NCBI RefSeq assembly: GCF_000331245.1
Contig: NZ_ANFZ01000005.1
Coordinates: 21,987 to 85,986, forward strand
DNA length: 64,000 bases
Reading direction: 5' to 3'
DNA from: Blastomonas sp. AAP53
GTDB lineage: Bacteria; Pseudomonadota; Alphaproteobacteria; Sphingomonadales; Sphingomonadaceae
Shown: piece after piece, positions 45,433 through 53,565 of the stretch
How the letters are laid out: each line of letters opens with the position of its first letter
Position numbering within the stretch: the stretch's first letter is position 1
Notes under the pieces: model-generated
The model's database searches: none
Seen by the model: the letters and a program-made list of their open reading frames with translations, nothing else
What the model was told of the DNA's origin: nothing
Program-made: the position numbers and the translations under genes

Positions 45433-46206
45433 TCAGGCCGTCAGAGCCCGGAAATGCGCTAGCGCCTGCACGGTGTCGGTTCCGGTGGGGCTGCATTCGA
45501 GGCCGAGCACGCCATCGTAGCCTGTGCTCTCGATCAGCTTGAGCATCGCCGGCCAGTCGATCTGGCCTGATCCCGGCTCGCCGCGCCCCGGTGCGTCTGC
45601 GATCTGGATGTGCTCGACCAGATGCGCGACGCTGGGCAGAACGACATGGGGATCCTCGTTCTCGGTGATCGAGTGGTAAAGGTCATACAGAAGGCGCACG
45701 CGCGCGCTGCCGATCAGGTTGATCACGTTCACCGCATCCTCGGTCATGCCGAACAGCACGCCGGGGTGGTCGACGCGGGTGTTTACCGGTTCGAGCATGA
45801 TAGTCAGGCCATGTTCCTCGGCCATGGGCACGATGCTCTCGATCGCCTTGGCGACAATACCCAGCTGAACCGGCCGCTTCATGTAAGGAACGGCCGAGCC
45901 GGAGGGCACGACGATGCGGCATGCGCCCAGCTCGGCGGCTTCGGCGGCAGCCTGCGCGAACATCTCGCGGAAACGGTCGTGCTGGTCGGCCATGACCAGC
46001 TGGATGCGCGGATCGGTGACGGTGGCGAACAGCTCGCAGCCGGTTTGCGCCAGTGCAGCCTTGAGGCTGGGCACATCGCGGTTGGCGGTGGTGAAGATTT
46101 CCACCTTCTGGAAGCCCGCAGCAGCGGCCGCCGCCATCCGGTCTTCCAGCCGATCACCGGCCTCGTGGAACATATATTCCAGGTTTACGCTCAGTTCGAA
46201 GGACAT
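45433..46206 (-). CDS. Hydroxypyruvate isomerase-like TIM-barrel enzyme
   Basis: The 257-residue protein has the length and pattern of the Hyi branch of the xylose-isomerase-like TIM barrels. It opens FELSVNLEYMFHEAGDRLEDRM and carries metal-ligand candidates in TIMLEPVNTRVDHPG, LLYDLYHSI, VEHIQIADAPGRGEPG and VLGLECSP. Family members isomerise or epimerise small keto-sugars. ATG at 46206 follows GGAGAG; its A is shared with the stop of an upstream 79-codon frame (TGATG). Its place in the locus suggests processing of the sugar product. Confidence 0.82.
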   Translation of the reverse strand: MSFELSVNLEYMFHEAGDRLEDRMAAAAAAGFQKVEIFTTANRDVPSLKAALAQTGCELFATVTDPRIQLVMADQHDRFREMFAQAAAEAAELGACRIVVPSGSAVPYMKRPVQLGIVAKAIESIVPMAEEHGLTIMLEPVNTRVDHPGVLFGMTEDAVNVINLIGSARVRLLYDLYHSITENEDPHVVLPSVAHLVEHIQIADAPGRGEPGSGQIDWPAMLKLIESTGYDGVLGLECSPTGTDTVQALAHFRALTA

Positions 46207-46445
46207 CAAAAAACTCTCCGTGGTTGAAAGGGGGCGGCAAAAGAAGGGGCGCGCTGATCAGCTGCAGGTCGCTCAAGCCCACCGTGCGCCCTGCCAAAAC
46301 CGGCAGCGTCAGCGCGGACCCGATGCTGTGTCAGCTCGGCTAGCGATGCCAAAGTCTTGTAATAACCGACAAAAGCGAAAAACGGCGCGAACAGCGTTGC
46401 AATCGGAATCGCAGCGAAAGTCGGCATTTTCGGCGCAGGCACCAC
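46206..46445 (-). CDS. Possible small leader-encoded protein
   Basis: A 79-codon frame starts at GTG 46445 just after GGGAGAG and ends exactly at the start of the hydroxypyruvate-isomerase-like gene (TGATG). It lies in the transcribed leader downstream of operator d. The first half is hydrophobic (FAAIPIATLFAPFFAFVGYY) and could span the membrane; the second half is rich in Ala, Arg, Gly and Pro and looks unlike a normal protein. It may be a real small protein, a translational-coupling leader, or chance. Confidence 0.3.
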   Translation of the reverse strand: MVPAPKMPTFAAIPIATLFAPFFAFVGYYKTLASLAELTQHRVRADAAGFGRAHGGLERPAADQRAPSFAAPFQPRRVF

Positions 46446-46473
46446 ACTCTCCCGATTGTGCTCTTGCCTCAGA

Positions 46474-46491
46474 TAAATATCATAATTCTAA
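46474..46491. promoter_or_regulatory. Cluster C operator, site d
   Basis: The site is TAAATA-TCATAA-TTCTAA, with one perfect and one poor arm (9 of 12). A minus-strand TTGACA (46495-46500) stands beside it. It would control the Hyi-like gene. It is one of the weaker members of the set. Confidence 0.45.
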
Positions 46492-46555
46492 TTCTGTCAA
46501 TCCGTCGCATTGCCGAAATCGGGGAGAAAGGGGGCTTGACCTGAACTTTATAATA

Positions 46556-46573
46556 TACGAATATATGTTCTAA
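46556..46573. promoter_or_regulatory. Cluster C operator, site e
   Basis: The site is TACGAA-TATATG-TTCTAA (10 of 12), 101-118 bases upstream of the alpha-type gene start. A plus-strand TTGACC at 46536-46541 precedes it, so the site covers the expected -10 region. Confidence 0.6.
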
Positions 46574-46673
46574 TTAGAGCATTATCCGGCGGGAAATGGC
46601 TCGGATCGCATGCAGTGCGGGCCGGCTCTCCTCCCGTTTCAACCCGTGCAATCCCTATGTGGAGAGGACCATC

Positions 46674-47690
46674 GTGAGCCACCAGATCAAGCGGGGCGTC
46701 AGCCTCTATTCCTTCCAGAACGAGACATTCCAGGGCAAGATGAACCTGGAAGACTGCATCCGCACCTGTGCACAGTTCGGTGCGCGCGGCATCGAGGTCA
46801 TCGGCGAACAAAGCTTCTGGGGCTGGCCCGAAGTCGGAGCCAACCAGGCCGACATCGACCACTGGCACGCGCTGATCAAGAAGTACGACTGCACGCCCGT
46901 CAGCCACGATTACATGCTGGATTACAAGCGCTACAAGGGACGGCCGATGCCGTTCGAGGAGCAGGTTGCCAGCGTCCGGCGCGACATCGATTTCGGTGCG
47001 GCGCTGGGCGTGCCCTTCCTCCGCTCGCTGGTGTCGATTGCGCCTGAAGTGCTGGTCGCAGCGGCCCCCTATGCCGAAGAAAAGGGCATCAAGCTGCTGA
47101 CCGAAGTGCACGCACCGCTGCACTTCGACCATCCCTGGATCATCCGCATGGCCGAGATGTTCCAGAAGTCCGGCTCGCCCGCCCTTGGCTTCCTGCCCGA
47201 CATGGGCATGTTCCTGAAACACTATCCGCGCGTGTGGTCGGCCAAGTTCCGCCGCATGGGCGTGCCCGACCGGATCGCCGACTATATCGAAAAGGCTTAC
47301 GAAGACCGCGTATTGTCCGAATATGTGATCCTGGAGGTGCAGCAGATGGGCGGCACCGGCCCCGCCATCGGCATGGCCGAGGTCATCCGTCACAACTCGG
47401 CGTTCGAGCCCAAGCGGATGCTCGATTACATGGGCATGATCCACAACATCCACGGCAAGTTCTACGAGATGACCGAGGATTATGTCGAACCCTCGATCCC
47501 CTATGACGAGATCATCGCGGTGCTGCAGAAGGGTGGCTATAACGGCCATATCTGCTCGGAATACGAGGGCAACCGCTGGATCGAGGACGCCGAGGAACCC
47601 GATTCGGTCGAGCAGGTCCGCCGCCAGCAGGTGATGCTCGCACGCCTGCTCGGCGAACCCGAAGCCCCTGCCCTCAAGGTCGCAGCATAA
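46674..47690 (+). CDS. C-glycoside deglycosidase alpha-subunit-like TIM barrel, copy 1
   Basis: The 338-residue xylose-isomerase-like TIM barrel has likely metal ligands Glu144 (LLTEVHAP), Asp176 (LPDMGMF), His260 (IHNIHGKFY) and Glu296 (CSEYEG). The next gene, 13 bases away, is a DUF6379 protein. This pairing matches known C-deglycosidase complexes (CarBC, DgpBC and DfgAB types), where a metal-dependent alpha subunit splits the C-C bond of a 3-keto-C-glycoside. It starts at GTG 46674 after GGAGAGGA. The second pair at 53566-54961 keeps the same residues. The exact substrate is inferred. Confidence 0.85.
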   Translation: MSHQIKRGVSLYSFQNETFQGKMNLEDCIRTCAQFGARGIEVIGEQSFWGWPEVGANQADIDHWHALIKKYDCTPVSHDYMLDYKRYKGRPMPFEEQVASVRRDIDFGAALGVPFLRSLVSIAPEVLVAAAPYAEEKGIKLLTEVHAPLHFDHPWIIRMAEMFQKSGSPALGFLPDMGMFLKHYPRVWSAKFRRMGVPDRIADYIEKAYEDRVLSEYVILEVQQMGGTGPAIGMAEVIRHNSAFEPKRMLDYMGMIHNIHGKFYEMTEDYVEPSIPYDEIIAVLQKGGYNGHICSEYEGNRWIEDAEEPDSVEQVRRQQVMLARLLGEPEAPALKVAA

Positions 47691-47703
47691 GGAGACCCCT
47701 GTC

Positions 47704-48081
47704 ATGATGGACAACAAGATGATCATCGAGGGCAGCCTCGAAAATGTCGACGGCGGCTTCGCCTTCCAGGGACGCTTGCCGTATTATCGCGGCCTTGGCC
47801 TCTCGATGGTCGAGGATATCGAAGTCTCGGTCGATGGCGAGCCGGTGGCGCGCGAGGCCATCCGATTTTCGGTGCGCGGCAAGACCTACACGCTCGACGA
47901 GATGGAAACCGTGTATGACGACCGCTGGAACTTCGGCGAGAAGGCCACGATCATCGTGCTCAAGGACGGTGGCCTCAAGCCGGGCAGCTATCGGATCGGC
48001 TTCGGCACGCGCCTGCGCATCTCGTATTTGCCGATGGTCCCAACGACCCGCGATACCAAGGAACTGGCGCTCGCAGCCTGA
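47704..48081 (+). CDS. DUF6379 protein, C-glycoside deglycosidase beta-subunit-like, copy 1
   Basis: The 125-residue protein is of the DUF6379 / C-deglycosylation beta-subunit type. It has the phrase RLPYYRGLGLSMVEDIEVSV near residues 20-39, then VDGEPV, and later GGLKPGSYRIGFGTRLRISY. Beta subunits are small beta-rich partners needed to form the active complex with the TIM-barrel subunit. It follows the alpha-type gene with AAGGAG upstream and is closed by a strong terminator. It shares this phrase with the copy at 54581-54961. Confidence 0.87.
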   Translation: MMDNKMIIEGSLENVDGGFAFQGRLPYYRGLGLSMVEDIEVSVDGEPVAREAIRFSVRGKTYTLDEMETVYDDRWNFGEKATIIVLKDGGLKPGSYRIGFGTRLRISYLPMVPTTRDTKELALAA

Positions 48082-48107
48082 CCGGATCGCGGCTTCACGA
48101 CGACTAT

Positions 48108-48141
48108 AAACCCCCGGGATCGCGCGATCCCGGGGGTTTTT
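48108..48141. terminator. Bidirectional Rho-independent terminator
   Basis: A perfect 26-base palindrome at 48111-48136 (CCCCCGGGATCGC arms) is flanked by AAA on the left and TTTTT on the right. It ends the alpha/beta unit on the plus strand and can also act on the converging TIM-barrel gene. Confidence 0.9.
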
Positions 48142-48162
48142 GTTGCGCGTGCGCCGATCAGG

Positions 48163-49218
48163 TCAATCGATACCCATCAGCCTCTTGTTGAGTTCGCGGT
48201 CGGCGCCTCCAGCGGCGAAATCGTCAAAGGCATGCTCGGTCACGTGGATGATGTGCTGCGCGATGAACGGCGCGCCTTCGGCTGCGCCCTGTTCGGGATG
48301 CTTGAGCGCGCATTCCCATTCGAGCACCGCCCAGCCGGGGAAGTCGTTCGCCGCCATCTTGGAAAAGATCGCGGGGAAATCGACCTGGCCATCGCCCAGG
48401 CTGCGGAAGCGGCCCGGCCTGTCGACCCATGACTGATAGCCGCCATACACCCCGCTGCGGCCATTGGGGCGGAACTCTGCGTCCTTGACGTGGAAGCATT
48501 TGATCCGCTCGTGATAGATGTCGATATACGCCAGATAATCGAGCTGCTGCAGCACGAAGTGACTGGGATCGTACAGGATATTGGCGCGCGGATGGTTGCC
48601 GACGCGCTCGAGGAACATCTCGAACGTCACGCCGTCGTGCAGATCCTCGCCGGGATGGATTTCATACGCCGCATCGACTCCGTTCTCGTCGAACACATCG
48701 AGGATCGGCTTCCAGCGGCGGGCCAGTTCATCGAACGCATCCTCGACCAGCCCGGCAGGCCGCGCGGGCCAGGGGTAGAAATACGGCCAGGCCAGCGCGC
48801 CCGAGAAGGTCGCGTGTGCATCGAGCCCCAGCTTGCGGCTGGCGATCGCGGCGTTCTTCACCTGTTGCACCGCCCATTCCTGCCGCGCCTTGGGGTTGCC
48901 GTGCACCTCGGCCGGCGCAAAGCCATCGAACTGCGCATCGAAGGCGGGATGCACCGCAACCAGCTGGCCTTGCAGGTGCGTCGAAAGCTCGGTGATCGCC
49001 AGCCCCTTGTCGGCCAGCATGCCCTTGACCTCATCGCAATAGGTCTGGCTTTCCGCCGCGAGCGTAAGGTTGAACAGGCGCTCGTCCCAGCTGGGGATCT
49101 GGATGCCCTTGTAGCCCAGGCCTGCGACCCAATCGGCAATCGATTCGAGGCTGTTGTACGGGGCCTCGTCGCCTGCAAACTGGGCGAGGAAAATAGCCGG
49201 TCCCTTGATGGTCTTCAT
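48163..49218 (-). CDS. Sugar phosphate isomerase/epimerase-like TIM barrel
   Basis: The 351-residue protein is a xylose-isomerase-like TIM barrel, longer than the Hyi type. Ligand candidates are in DAAYEIHPGEDLHDG, ILYDPSHFVLQQ, IKCFHVKDAEFRPNG and WAVLEWECALKHPE. ATG at 49218 follows AAAGGA; TTG at 49236 is less likely. It starts 14 bases after the Gfo/Idh/MocA gene, so the two form an operon. Such pairs occur in 3-keto-glycoside and inositol-type catabolism, where one enzyme oxidises or reduces and the other eliminates or isomerises. Confidence 0.85.
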   Translation of the reverse strand: MKTIKGPAIFLAQFAGDEAPYNSLESIADWVAGLGYKGIQIPSWDERLFNLTLAAESQTYCDEVKGMLADKGLAITELSTHLQGQLVAVHPAFDAQFDGFAPAEVHGNPKARQEWAVQQVKNAAIASRKLGLDAHATFSGALAWPYFYPWPARPAGLVEDAFDELARRWKPILDVFDENGVDAAYEIHPGEDLHDGVTFEMFLERVGNHPRANILYDPSHFVLQQLDYLAYIDIYHERIKCFHVKDAEFRPNGRSGVYGGYQSWVDRPGRFRSLGDGQVDFPAIFSKMAANDFPGWAVLEWECALKHPEQGAAEGAPFIAQHIIHVTEHAFDDFAAGGADRELNKRLMGID

Positions 49219-49232
49219 GTGGTGTGGTCCTT

Positions 49233-50348
49233 TCAAACGGTGAGCCGCACCCAGCCGGAGCGTTCCTGGCTGGCGCGCACGGCGGTGTCGATAAAGGTCA
49301 TGCCGCGCAGGGCATCGTCGATGCCGGGCAAAAGTGGCGCAGGTTCGCCGCGCAAAACGGCTGCGAAATCACGGTAGATGTTGGCAAAAGCCTCCAGATA
49401 GCCCTCAGGGTGGCCAGTGGGGGTGCGGGTGCGGCTGGCAGCATCGGGGCCGAGCTGCGATCCGCCCGCGTGGACGATCTCCGTCCGCCCATCGAGGCTG
49501 TGGATGGTCAGCGTGTTGGGCGCCTCCTGCCGCCAGAGCAGCCCGCCCTTGTCGCCATAGACGCGGATGCGCAGCCCGTTCATCTCACCCACCTCGATCT
49601 GGCTGGCGAGCAGCACGCCGCGCGCGCCGTTGTCATAGCGCAGCAGCACCGTGCAATCGTCGTCGACCTGGCGACCGGGAACCACCGCCGCCAGATCGGC
49701 GAACAGCTCGACGACCTTAAGCCCGGTGACGAACTCGGCGAGCTGGAAGGCATGCGTGCCGATATCGCCGATGCAGCCGCCGGGGCCCGAGCGCGCCGGA
49801 TCGGTGCGCCATTCGGCCTGCTTGCCGATAGCCTCGCCTGCCAGCCACCCTTGCGGATATTCGACCACCAGCTTGCGGATGGTGCCGAGCGCGCCTGCTG
49901 CAATCCGCGCCCGCGCCTCCCGCACCAGCGGATAGCCACTATAGGTATGGGTGAGCGCATAGGGCAGTCCGGCGGCCCTCACGCAGGCCGAAAGCTCGTG
50001 CGCCTGCGCCAGCGTCGCAGTGGCAGGCTTGTCGCTGATCACGGGAAAGCCTGCCGCCAGCGCGGCTTTGGCCGCGGGCAGATGATGGTGATTCGGGCTG
50101 ACGATGGCGACGAAATCGATCCCGTCATCGCGCGCCTTTTCGGCTGCGAACATCGCATCGAGCGTCGGGTAGGCGCGGGTCCCATCGATGCGATAGCTGG
50201 TCCCGGCTTCGCTGCTGCGTGCCGCATCGCTGGAAAAGCAGCCCGCGACCAGCTCGATTTCGCGGTCGAGTTCCGCCGCGATTCTGTGGATCGGGCCGAT
50301 GAACGACCCCGGCCCGCCGCCAATCATACCCATTCGCAAACGCCGCAT
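49233..50348 (-). CDS. Gfo/Idh/MocA family oxidoreductase
   Basis: The 371-residue protein has the N-terminal Rossmann motif MGMIGGGPGSFIG near residues 6-18, the catalytic lysine in VISDKPATATL (the family EKP motif as DKP) and the conserved histidine in GDIGTHAFQL. Members are NAD(P)-dependent dehydrogenases or reductases of sugars and inositols. ATG at 50348 follows AGGAG. It would reduce a 3-keto sugar or oxidise a sugar in the pathway; the direction is not visible from sequence. Confidence 0.88.
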   Translation of the reverse strand: MRRLRMGMIGGGPGSFIGPIHRIAAELDREIELVAGCFSSDAARSSEAGTSYRIDGTRAYPTLDAMFAAEKARDDGIDFVAIVSPNHHHLPAAKAALAAGFPVISDKPATATLAQAHELSACVRAAGLPYALTHTYSGYPLVREARARIAAGALGTIRKLVVEYPQGWLAGEAIGKQAEWRTDPARSGPGGCIGDIGTHAFQLAEFVTGLKVVELFADLAAVVPGRQVDDDCTVLLRYDNGARGVLLASQIEVGEMNGLRIRVYGDKGGLLWRQEAPNTLTIHSLDGRTEIVHAGGSQLGPDAASRTRTPTGHPEGYLEAFANIYRDFAAVLRGEPAPLLPGIDDALRGMTFIDTAVRASQERSGWVRLTV

Positions 50349-50375
50349 CGTCGATCCGCTCCTGTGATCTGTATT

Positions 50376-50393
50376 TTGAAATAACAATTCTAG
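50376..50393. promoter_or_regulatory. Cluster C operator, site f
   Basis: The site is TTGAAA-TAACAA-TTCTAG (9 of 12). It overlaps the minus-strand promoter TTGACG-N18-TAGAAT (-35 at 50411-50416, -10 at 50387-50392) of the Gfo/Idh/MocA operon, with the -10 inside the right arm. Confidence 0.57.
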
Positions 50394-50487
50394 TTTGCAC
50401 GAGCGCGGATCGTCAAGTCCGGTTGCAACACGCTTCGGCTTGTGACCTCATCCACCAGGCTTGACCGGAACCACATCCCGCCATAAA

Positions 50488-50505
50488 ATCGAATACACAT
50501 TCTAA
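50488..50505. promoter_or_regulatory. Cluster C operator, site g
   Basis: The site is ATCGAA-TACACA-TTCTAA (10 of 12). It begins within the last bases of the -10 of a good plus-strand promoter, TTGACC (50461-50466) - N17 - TAAAAT (50484-50489), and so covers the start of transcription of the MFS/esterase unit. Confidence 0.65.
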
Positions 50506-50531
50506 TAAAGACTGCTCAGGCAGCGGGAGAG

Positions 50532-51752
50532 ATGAGCGTGAAGGCATTGGCCAATTTCTATTCTGAGCTGACGCTCAAGCCGCAGGGCGTGATCGTGGTG
50601 CTCGCAGCATTCCTGCCGATCATCGCCATCGTGGCGATGGGACCTGCTGTGCCGTCGATGATCCAGCATTTCGCCAACGATCCCGACGCCAGGGCCAAGG
50701 TGCCCGCAATGATCGGCGCGCCGGGCCTGGCGATGGCGCTGCTCGCCCCCTTTGCCGGTCTGCTGGTGGATCGCTATGGCAGGCGGCCGCTGCTGCTGCT
50801 CTGCACGGCATTGTACGGCGTGTTCGGCTCCGCGCCGCTGTTCCTGACCGATCTGGACAGCATCTATTATTCGCGCCTGCTGCTGGGCGTGTCGGAAGCT
50901 GGCATCCTCACCGTCGTCAACACGCTGATCGGCGATTACTGGGATGACAAGGGCCGCAAGAACTGGCTGTTCCTGCAAGGGCTGCTCGGCCCCTTCCTCG
51001 CCGGATTTGTCGCGCTGATCGTGGGCTATGCCACCGTGGTTCAATGGAACGGTGTGTTCTTTGTCTACCTTGTTGCCTTCCCGATCTGGGCGGCGATGTT
51101 CATCTGGCTGTTCGAGCCGAAAAAGGCGGCGGCCAAGGGGCTGACCATCGCCGCAGAACCGCTGACCGTCAAACCCCCCTTCCCCTGGGTCAGCGTGGTG
51201 CAGGTCGCATCGGTGACGTTGTTCAGCTCGATGCTGTATTATGTCTTCATCATCAACGGCGCCTTGGTGTTCCGCGAGGTGGGGGTTACCGAGCCGCAGA
51301 ACTACGCCGCGATCATCTTCATCCCGCAGTTTTTCATTCTGGCAGGCGCAGCCATGTTCAAGCTGCTCTCCAATCACAGCCACAGGCTGCAACTGGGCGC
51401 GTTCCTGCTCATGATGGGTCTAGGGCTCGCAGGCATAGGACTTGCCACCACACCCACGTGGATGGCAGTTGCACTGATCGTGCAGCAGACCGCCGCCGGG
51501 ATGACCGTGCCGGCGCTGATCAACTGGACGCAGTCCAAGTTCGATTATCACCATCGCGGCACCGGCATGGGCATGTGGACCGCCGCCTTCTTTCTGGGCC
51601 AGTCGCAATCACCCCGCCTCGTCCATCTGATCGATGCCAGCGTCGGATCGATGCAGGGCGCGTTCCTGATCGCGGGCTCCGTCGCGCTGGGCGGCGCCGT
51701 CTTGACGCTGCTGATCGGCATGGTCACCCGTCCGCAGGCGGTGCATGCATGA
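50532..51752 (+). CDS. MFS transporter
   Basis: The 406-residue protein has about twelve membrane segments and the MFS loop GLLVDRYGRRPLLLLC near residues 76-91. It is not of the GPH type; its pattern is closer to general sugar/acid or efflux MFS families. ATG at 50532 is only a few bases from GGGAGAG, so GTG at 50538 may be the true start. It is followed by an esterase with a four-base overlap. It could import a deacylated glycoside or export a product. Confidence 0.83.
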   Translation: MSVKALANFYSELTLKPQGVIVVLAAFLPIIAIVAMGPAVPSMIQHFANDPDARAKVPAMIGAPGLAMALLAPFAGLLVDRYGRRPLLLLCTALYGVFGSAPLFLTDLDSIYYSRLLLGVSEAGILTVVNTLIGDYWDDKGRKNWLFLQGLLGPFLAGFVALIVGYATVVQWNGVFFVYLVAFPIWAAMFIWLFEPKKAAAKGLTIAAEPLTVKPPFPWVSVVQVASVTLFSSMLYYVFIINGALVFREVGVTEPQNYAAIIFIPQFFILAGAAMFKLLSNHSHRLQLGAFLLMMGLGLAGIGLATTPTWMAVALIVQQTAAGMTVPALINWTQSKFDYHHRGTGMGMWTAAFFLGQSQSPRLVHLIDASVGSMQGAFLIAGSVALGGAVLTLLIGMVTRPQAVHA

Positions 51753-52660
51753 TCCGAGCAGCGCTGCTCCCTATCGCGATGGCCGTGGCTGCGCCAACAG
51801 CTGTTCTGGCCCAGGAACCACCGGGATTCCGCTTCAGCGACGCCGCCAGGGCCGACTATCCCGATGAAGTCCGTCTGGGCACCGGCCCCGGCCAGCCAAC
51901 CGAGGAATGGTTCCGCCAGGATGGGTCGCTGCAGGTCCGCAATGTCACCGAAGCCACGCTCACGCCGTTCCTGCCGAATCCCCAGTCCGCAACCGGCGCG
52001 GCGGTCGTTGTGGCACCCGGCGGAGGGTTCCTGGGGCTGGCGATCGAGGAAGAGGGATTTCGCGTCGCCCGTTGGCTGGCAGACCATGGGATTGCAGCAT
52101 TTGTGCTGAAGTACCGCGTGCTGCCCACCCCCGCTGATCCCAGAACATTCCGCAGCGAACTGGTTGCCGTTCGTACCGGCAAGGGCCAGGCCAGCTTTCG
52201 GCCGCCTGCGGATACTCCTGCTGATTCGCTGGCCGATGGCCAAGCGGCGCTGCGACATGTGATGGCTAACGCCAAGACCTATGGCATCGATCCTGCGCGC
52301 ACCGGGATGATGGGCTTTTCCGCTGGAGCGATGCTGACGCTGTCCGTGACGCGAGCCGATGACCCTCGGGCGCGCCCGGCGTTCGTTGCTCTGATCTACG
52401 GTCGGGCCAATGGCGACCCTCCCCCGGCCAAGGCGCCGCCGATGTTCGCGCTGGTCGCTGCAGACGACCCGTTGTTCGGGCGCGAAGGCTTTGGTCTGAT
52501 CGAAAGCTGGCGCAAGGCAGGCGCGCCGGTCGAATTCCATCTCTTGCAGACCGGCGGCCATGGTTTCGGCCTGGGTCGTACGGGAACCAGCAGCAGCGAA
52601 TGGATTTACGGTTTCCACCGCTGGCTTGACGTCAACGGAATGTTGACCGGTCATCCATGA
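51749..52660 (+). CDS. Exported alpha/beta hydrolase (acetylxylan-esterase-like)
   Basis: The 303-residue protein has a signal peptide (LLPIAMAVAAPTAVLAQ) and an alpha/beta hydrolase fold: oxyanion strand AAVVVAPGGGFLGLAIEEE, nucleophile elbow MMGFSAGAMLTLS, aspartate in LVAADDPLFG and histidine in TGGHGFGLG. This resembles the esterase group that removes acyl groups from sugars. It could deacylate an acylated glycoside in the periplasm before uptake. It is coupled to the MFS gene by an ATGA overlap; the far upstream open frame is antisense-like shadow and not the start. Confidence 0.83.
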   Translation: MIRAALLPIAMAVAAPTAVLAQEPPGFRFSDAARADYPDEVRLGTGPGQPTEEWFRQDGSLQVRNVTEATLTPFLPNPQSATGAAVVVAPGGGFLGLAIEEEGFRVARWLADHGIAAFVLKYRVLPTPADPRTFRSELVAVRTGKGQASFRPPADTPADSLADGQAALRHVMANAKTYGIDPARTGMMGFSAGAMLTLSVTRADDPRARPAFVALIYGRANGDPPPAKAPPMFALVAADDPLFGREGFGLIESWRKAGAPVEFHLLQTGGHGFGLGRTGTSSSEWIYGFHRWLDVNGMLTGHP

Positions 52661-52788
52661 TACATTTTTCGCAGTTGCACAAAGCTTGCCCGCGTCGCAT
52701 GGTGTAGTTGATCGTGAGAACTAATAGCGGATGGTTAGATGCCTGTAAGACAACAAGCTGCTGATCCTGCCGTAAAGGGAGCCCCCTT

Positions 52789-53475
52789 GTGCCCGGCAGC
52801 GTGAAGAAAAAGAAAGCCGAGCCCAAGCCGTTCGCGGTGGCCGATGTCAGCCGGAAGCCGCAACAGGGACGCTCGCTCGCTTCGCTCAAGCGCATGCTGG
52901 AAGCCGCCCGCGACCTGATGCTCGAACGCGGCAACGAGGAATTCACACTGCAGGAAGTCAGCGAGCGTGGGCAGGTGTCGATCGGATCGATCTATCTGCG
53001 CTTCGAGAGCAAGGACAATCTGGTGCGCGGCGTGATCGCCGAGTCACTGGAGGCGCTGGCGGAAGAGGAATCGGCGCTGGTCCAGCGGCTCAACGAGGGC
53101 TGTTCGGACCTGACGAGTTTCATGTTCGAATATGTCGAAGGCTATGCCGAGGTGCTGCGAAAGCACGCCCCGTTGCTGCGCCTGACGATGGAACGCGCCG
53201 AGTACGACCCCCAGGTGGCGATGCCCGGCAAGCAGCACGCGCTGCGCGCCGAGACCGAGGCGACCCAGGCGATGCTCGCGCATACCGATGAGTTTGGCGG
53301 CGACGGGCCTGACGACCACAAGGTCAAGGCGCAGTCGGGCTATCACGTGATTTTCGCGACGCTGGCCCGCCAGCTGAGCCTGGGCTCGAGCGGCGAGGCG
53401 GTCCACGCCTATGACTGGAACCAGATGAAGCGCGAGCTCGCCCGCATGTGCGTGGCCTATCTGCGCGCGGATTGA
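52789..53475 (+). CDS. TetR-family regulator
   Basis: The 228-residue protein has the TetR helix-turn-helix near residues 33-80 (LEAARDLMLERGNEEFTLQE, then VSIGSIYLRFESKDNLV) and a helical ligand-binding region. It starts at GTG 52789 with AAAGGGA eight bases upstream. TetR proteins are mostly repressors released by a small ligand and bind palindromes of roughly 15-20 bases. It is the only regulator inside the block that carries the cluster C operators, apart from the LysR gene which has its own kind of box. Its own upstream region holds no clear operator copy. Confidence 0.88.
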   Translation: MPGSVKKKKAEPKPFAVADVSRKPQQGRSLASLKRMLEAARDLMLERGNEEFTLQEVSERGQVSIGSIYLRFESKDNLVRGVIAESLEALAEEESALVQRLNEGCSDLTSFMFEYVEGYAEVLRKHAPLLRLTMERAEYDPQVAMPGKQHALRAETEATQAMLAHTDEFGGDGPDDHKVKAQSGYHVIFATLARQLSLGSSGEAVHAYDWNQMKRELARMCVAYLRAD

Positions 53476-53508
53476 ACGGGTCCGCAGCCCCAGGATTGCG
53501 ATAACCGC

Positions 53509-53552
53509 GATACCCTGTCCATACCCCCAGTTGCCGGGCGGGACAGGGTATC
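53509..53552. terminator. Inverted repeat between convergent genes
   Basis: Perfect 12-base arms (GATACCCTGTCC at 53509-53520 and its complement at 53541-53552) enclose a 20-base loop, between the TetR stop and the alpha-type stop. There is no T run, so it is terminator-like at best; it could also be a structure protecting mRNA ends. Confidence 0.5.
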
Positions 53553-53565
53553 GATTGGGCTGGCA

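Larger units (their letters stand above)
46207..46673. other. 467-base divergent intergenic region
   Basis: This stretch between the Hyi-like gene and the C-deglycosidase alpha-type gene contains the possible 79-codon leader frame and the AT-rich part 46460-46600 with operator sites d and e. Nothing else is seen. Confidence 0.6.

Noticed and set aside
52661..52788. Operator copy upstream of the TetR gene (GAGAACTAATAG near 52717)
   Set aside because: Only one half-site resembles the cluster C palindrome and the other arm does not match, so it was not counted.
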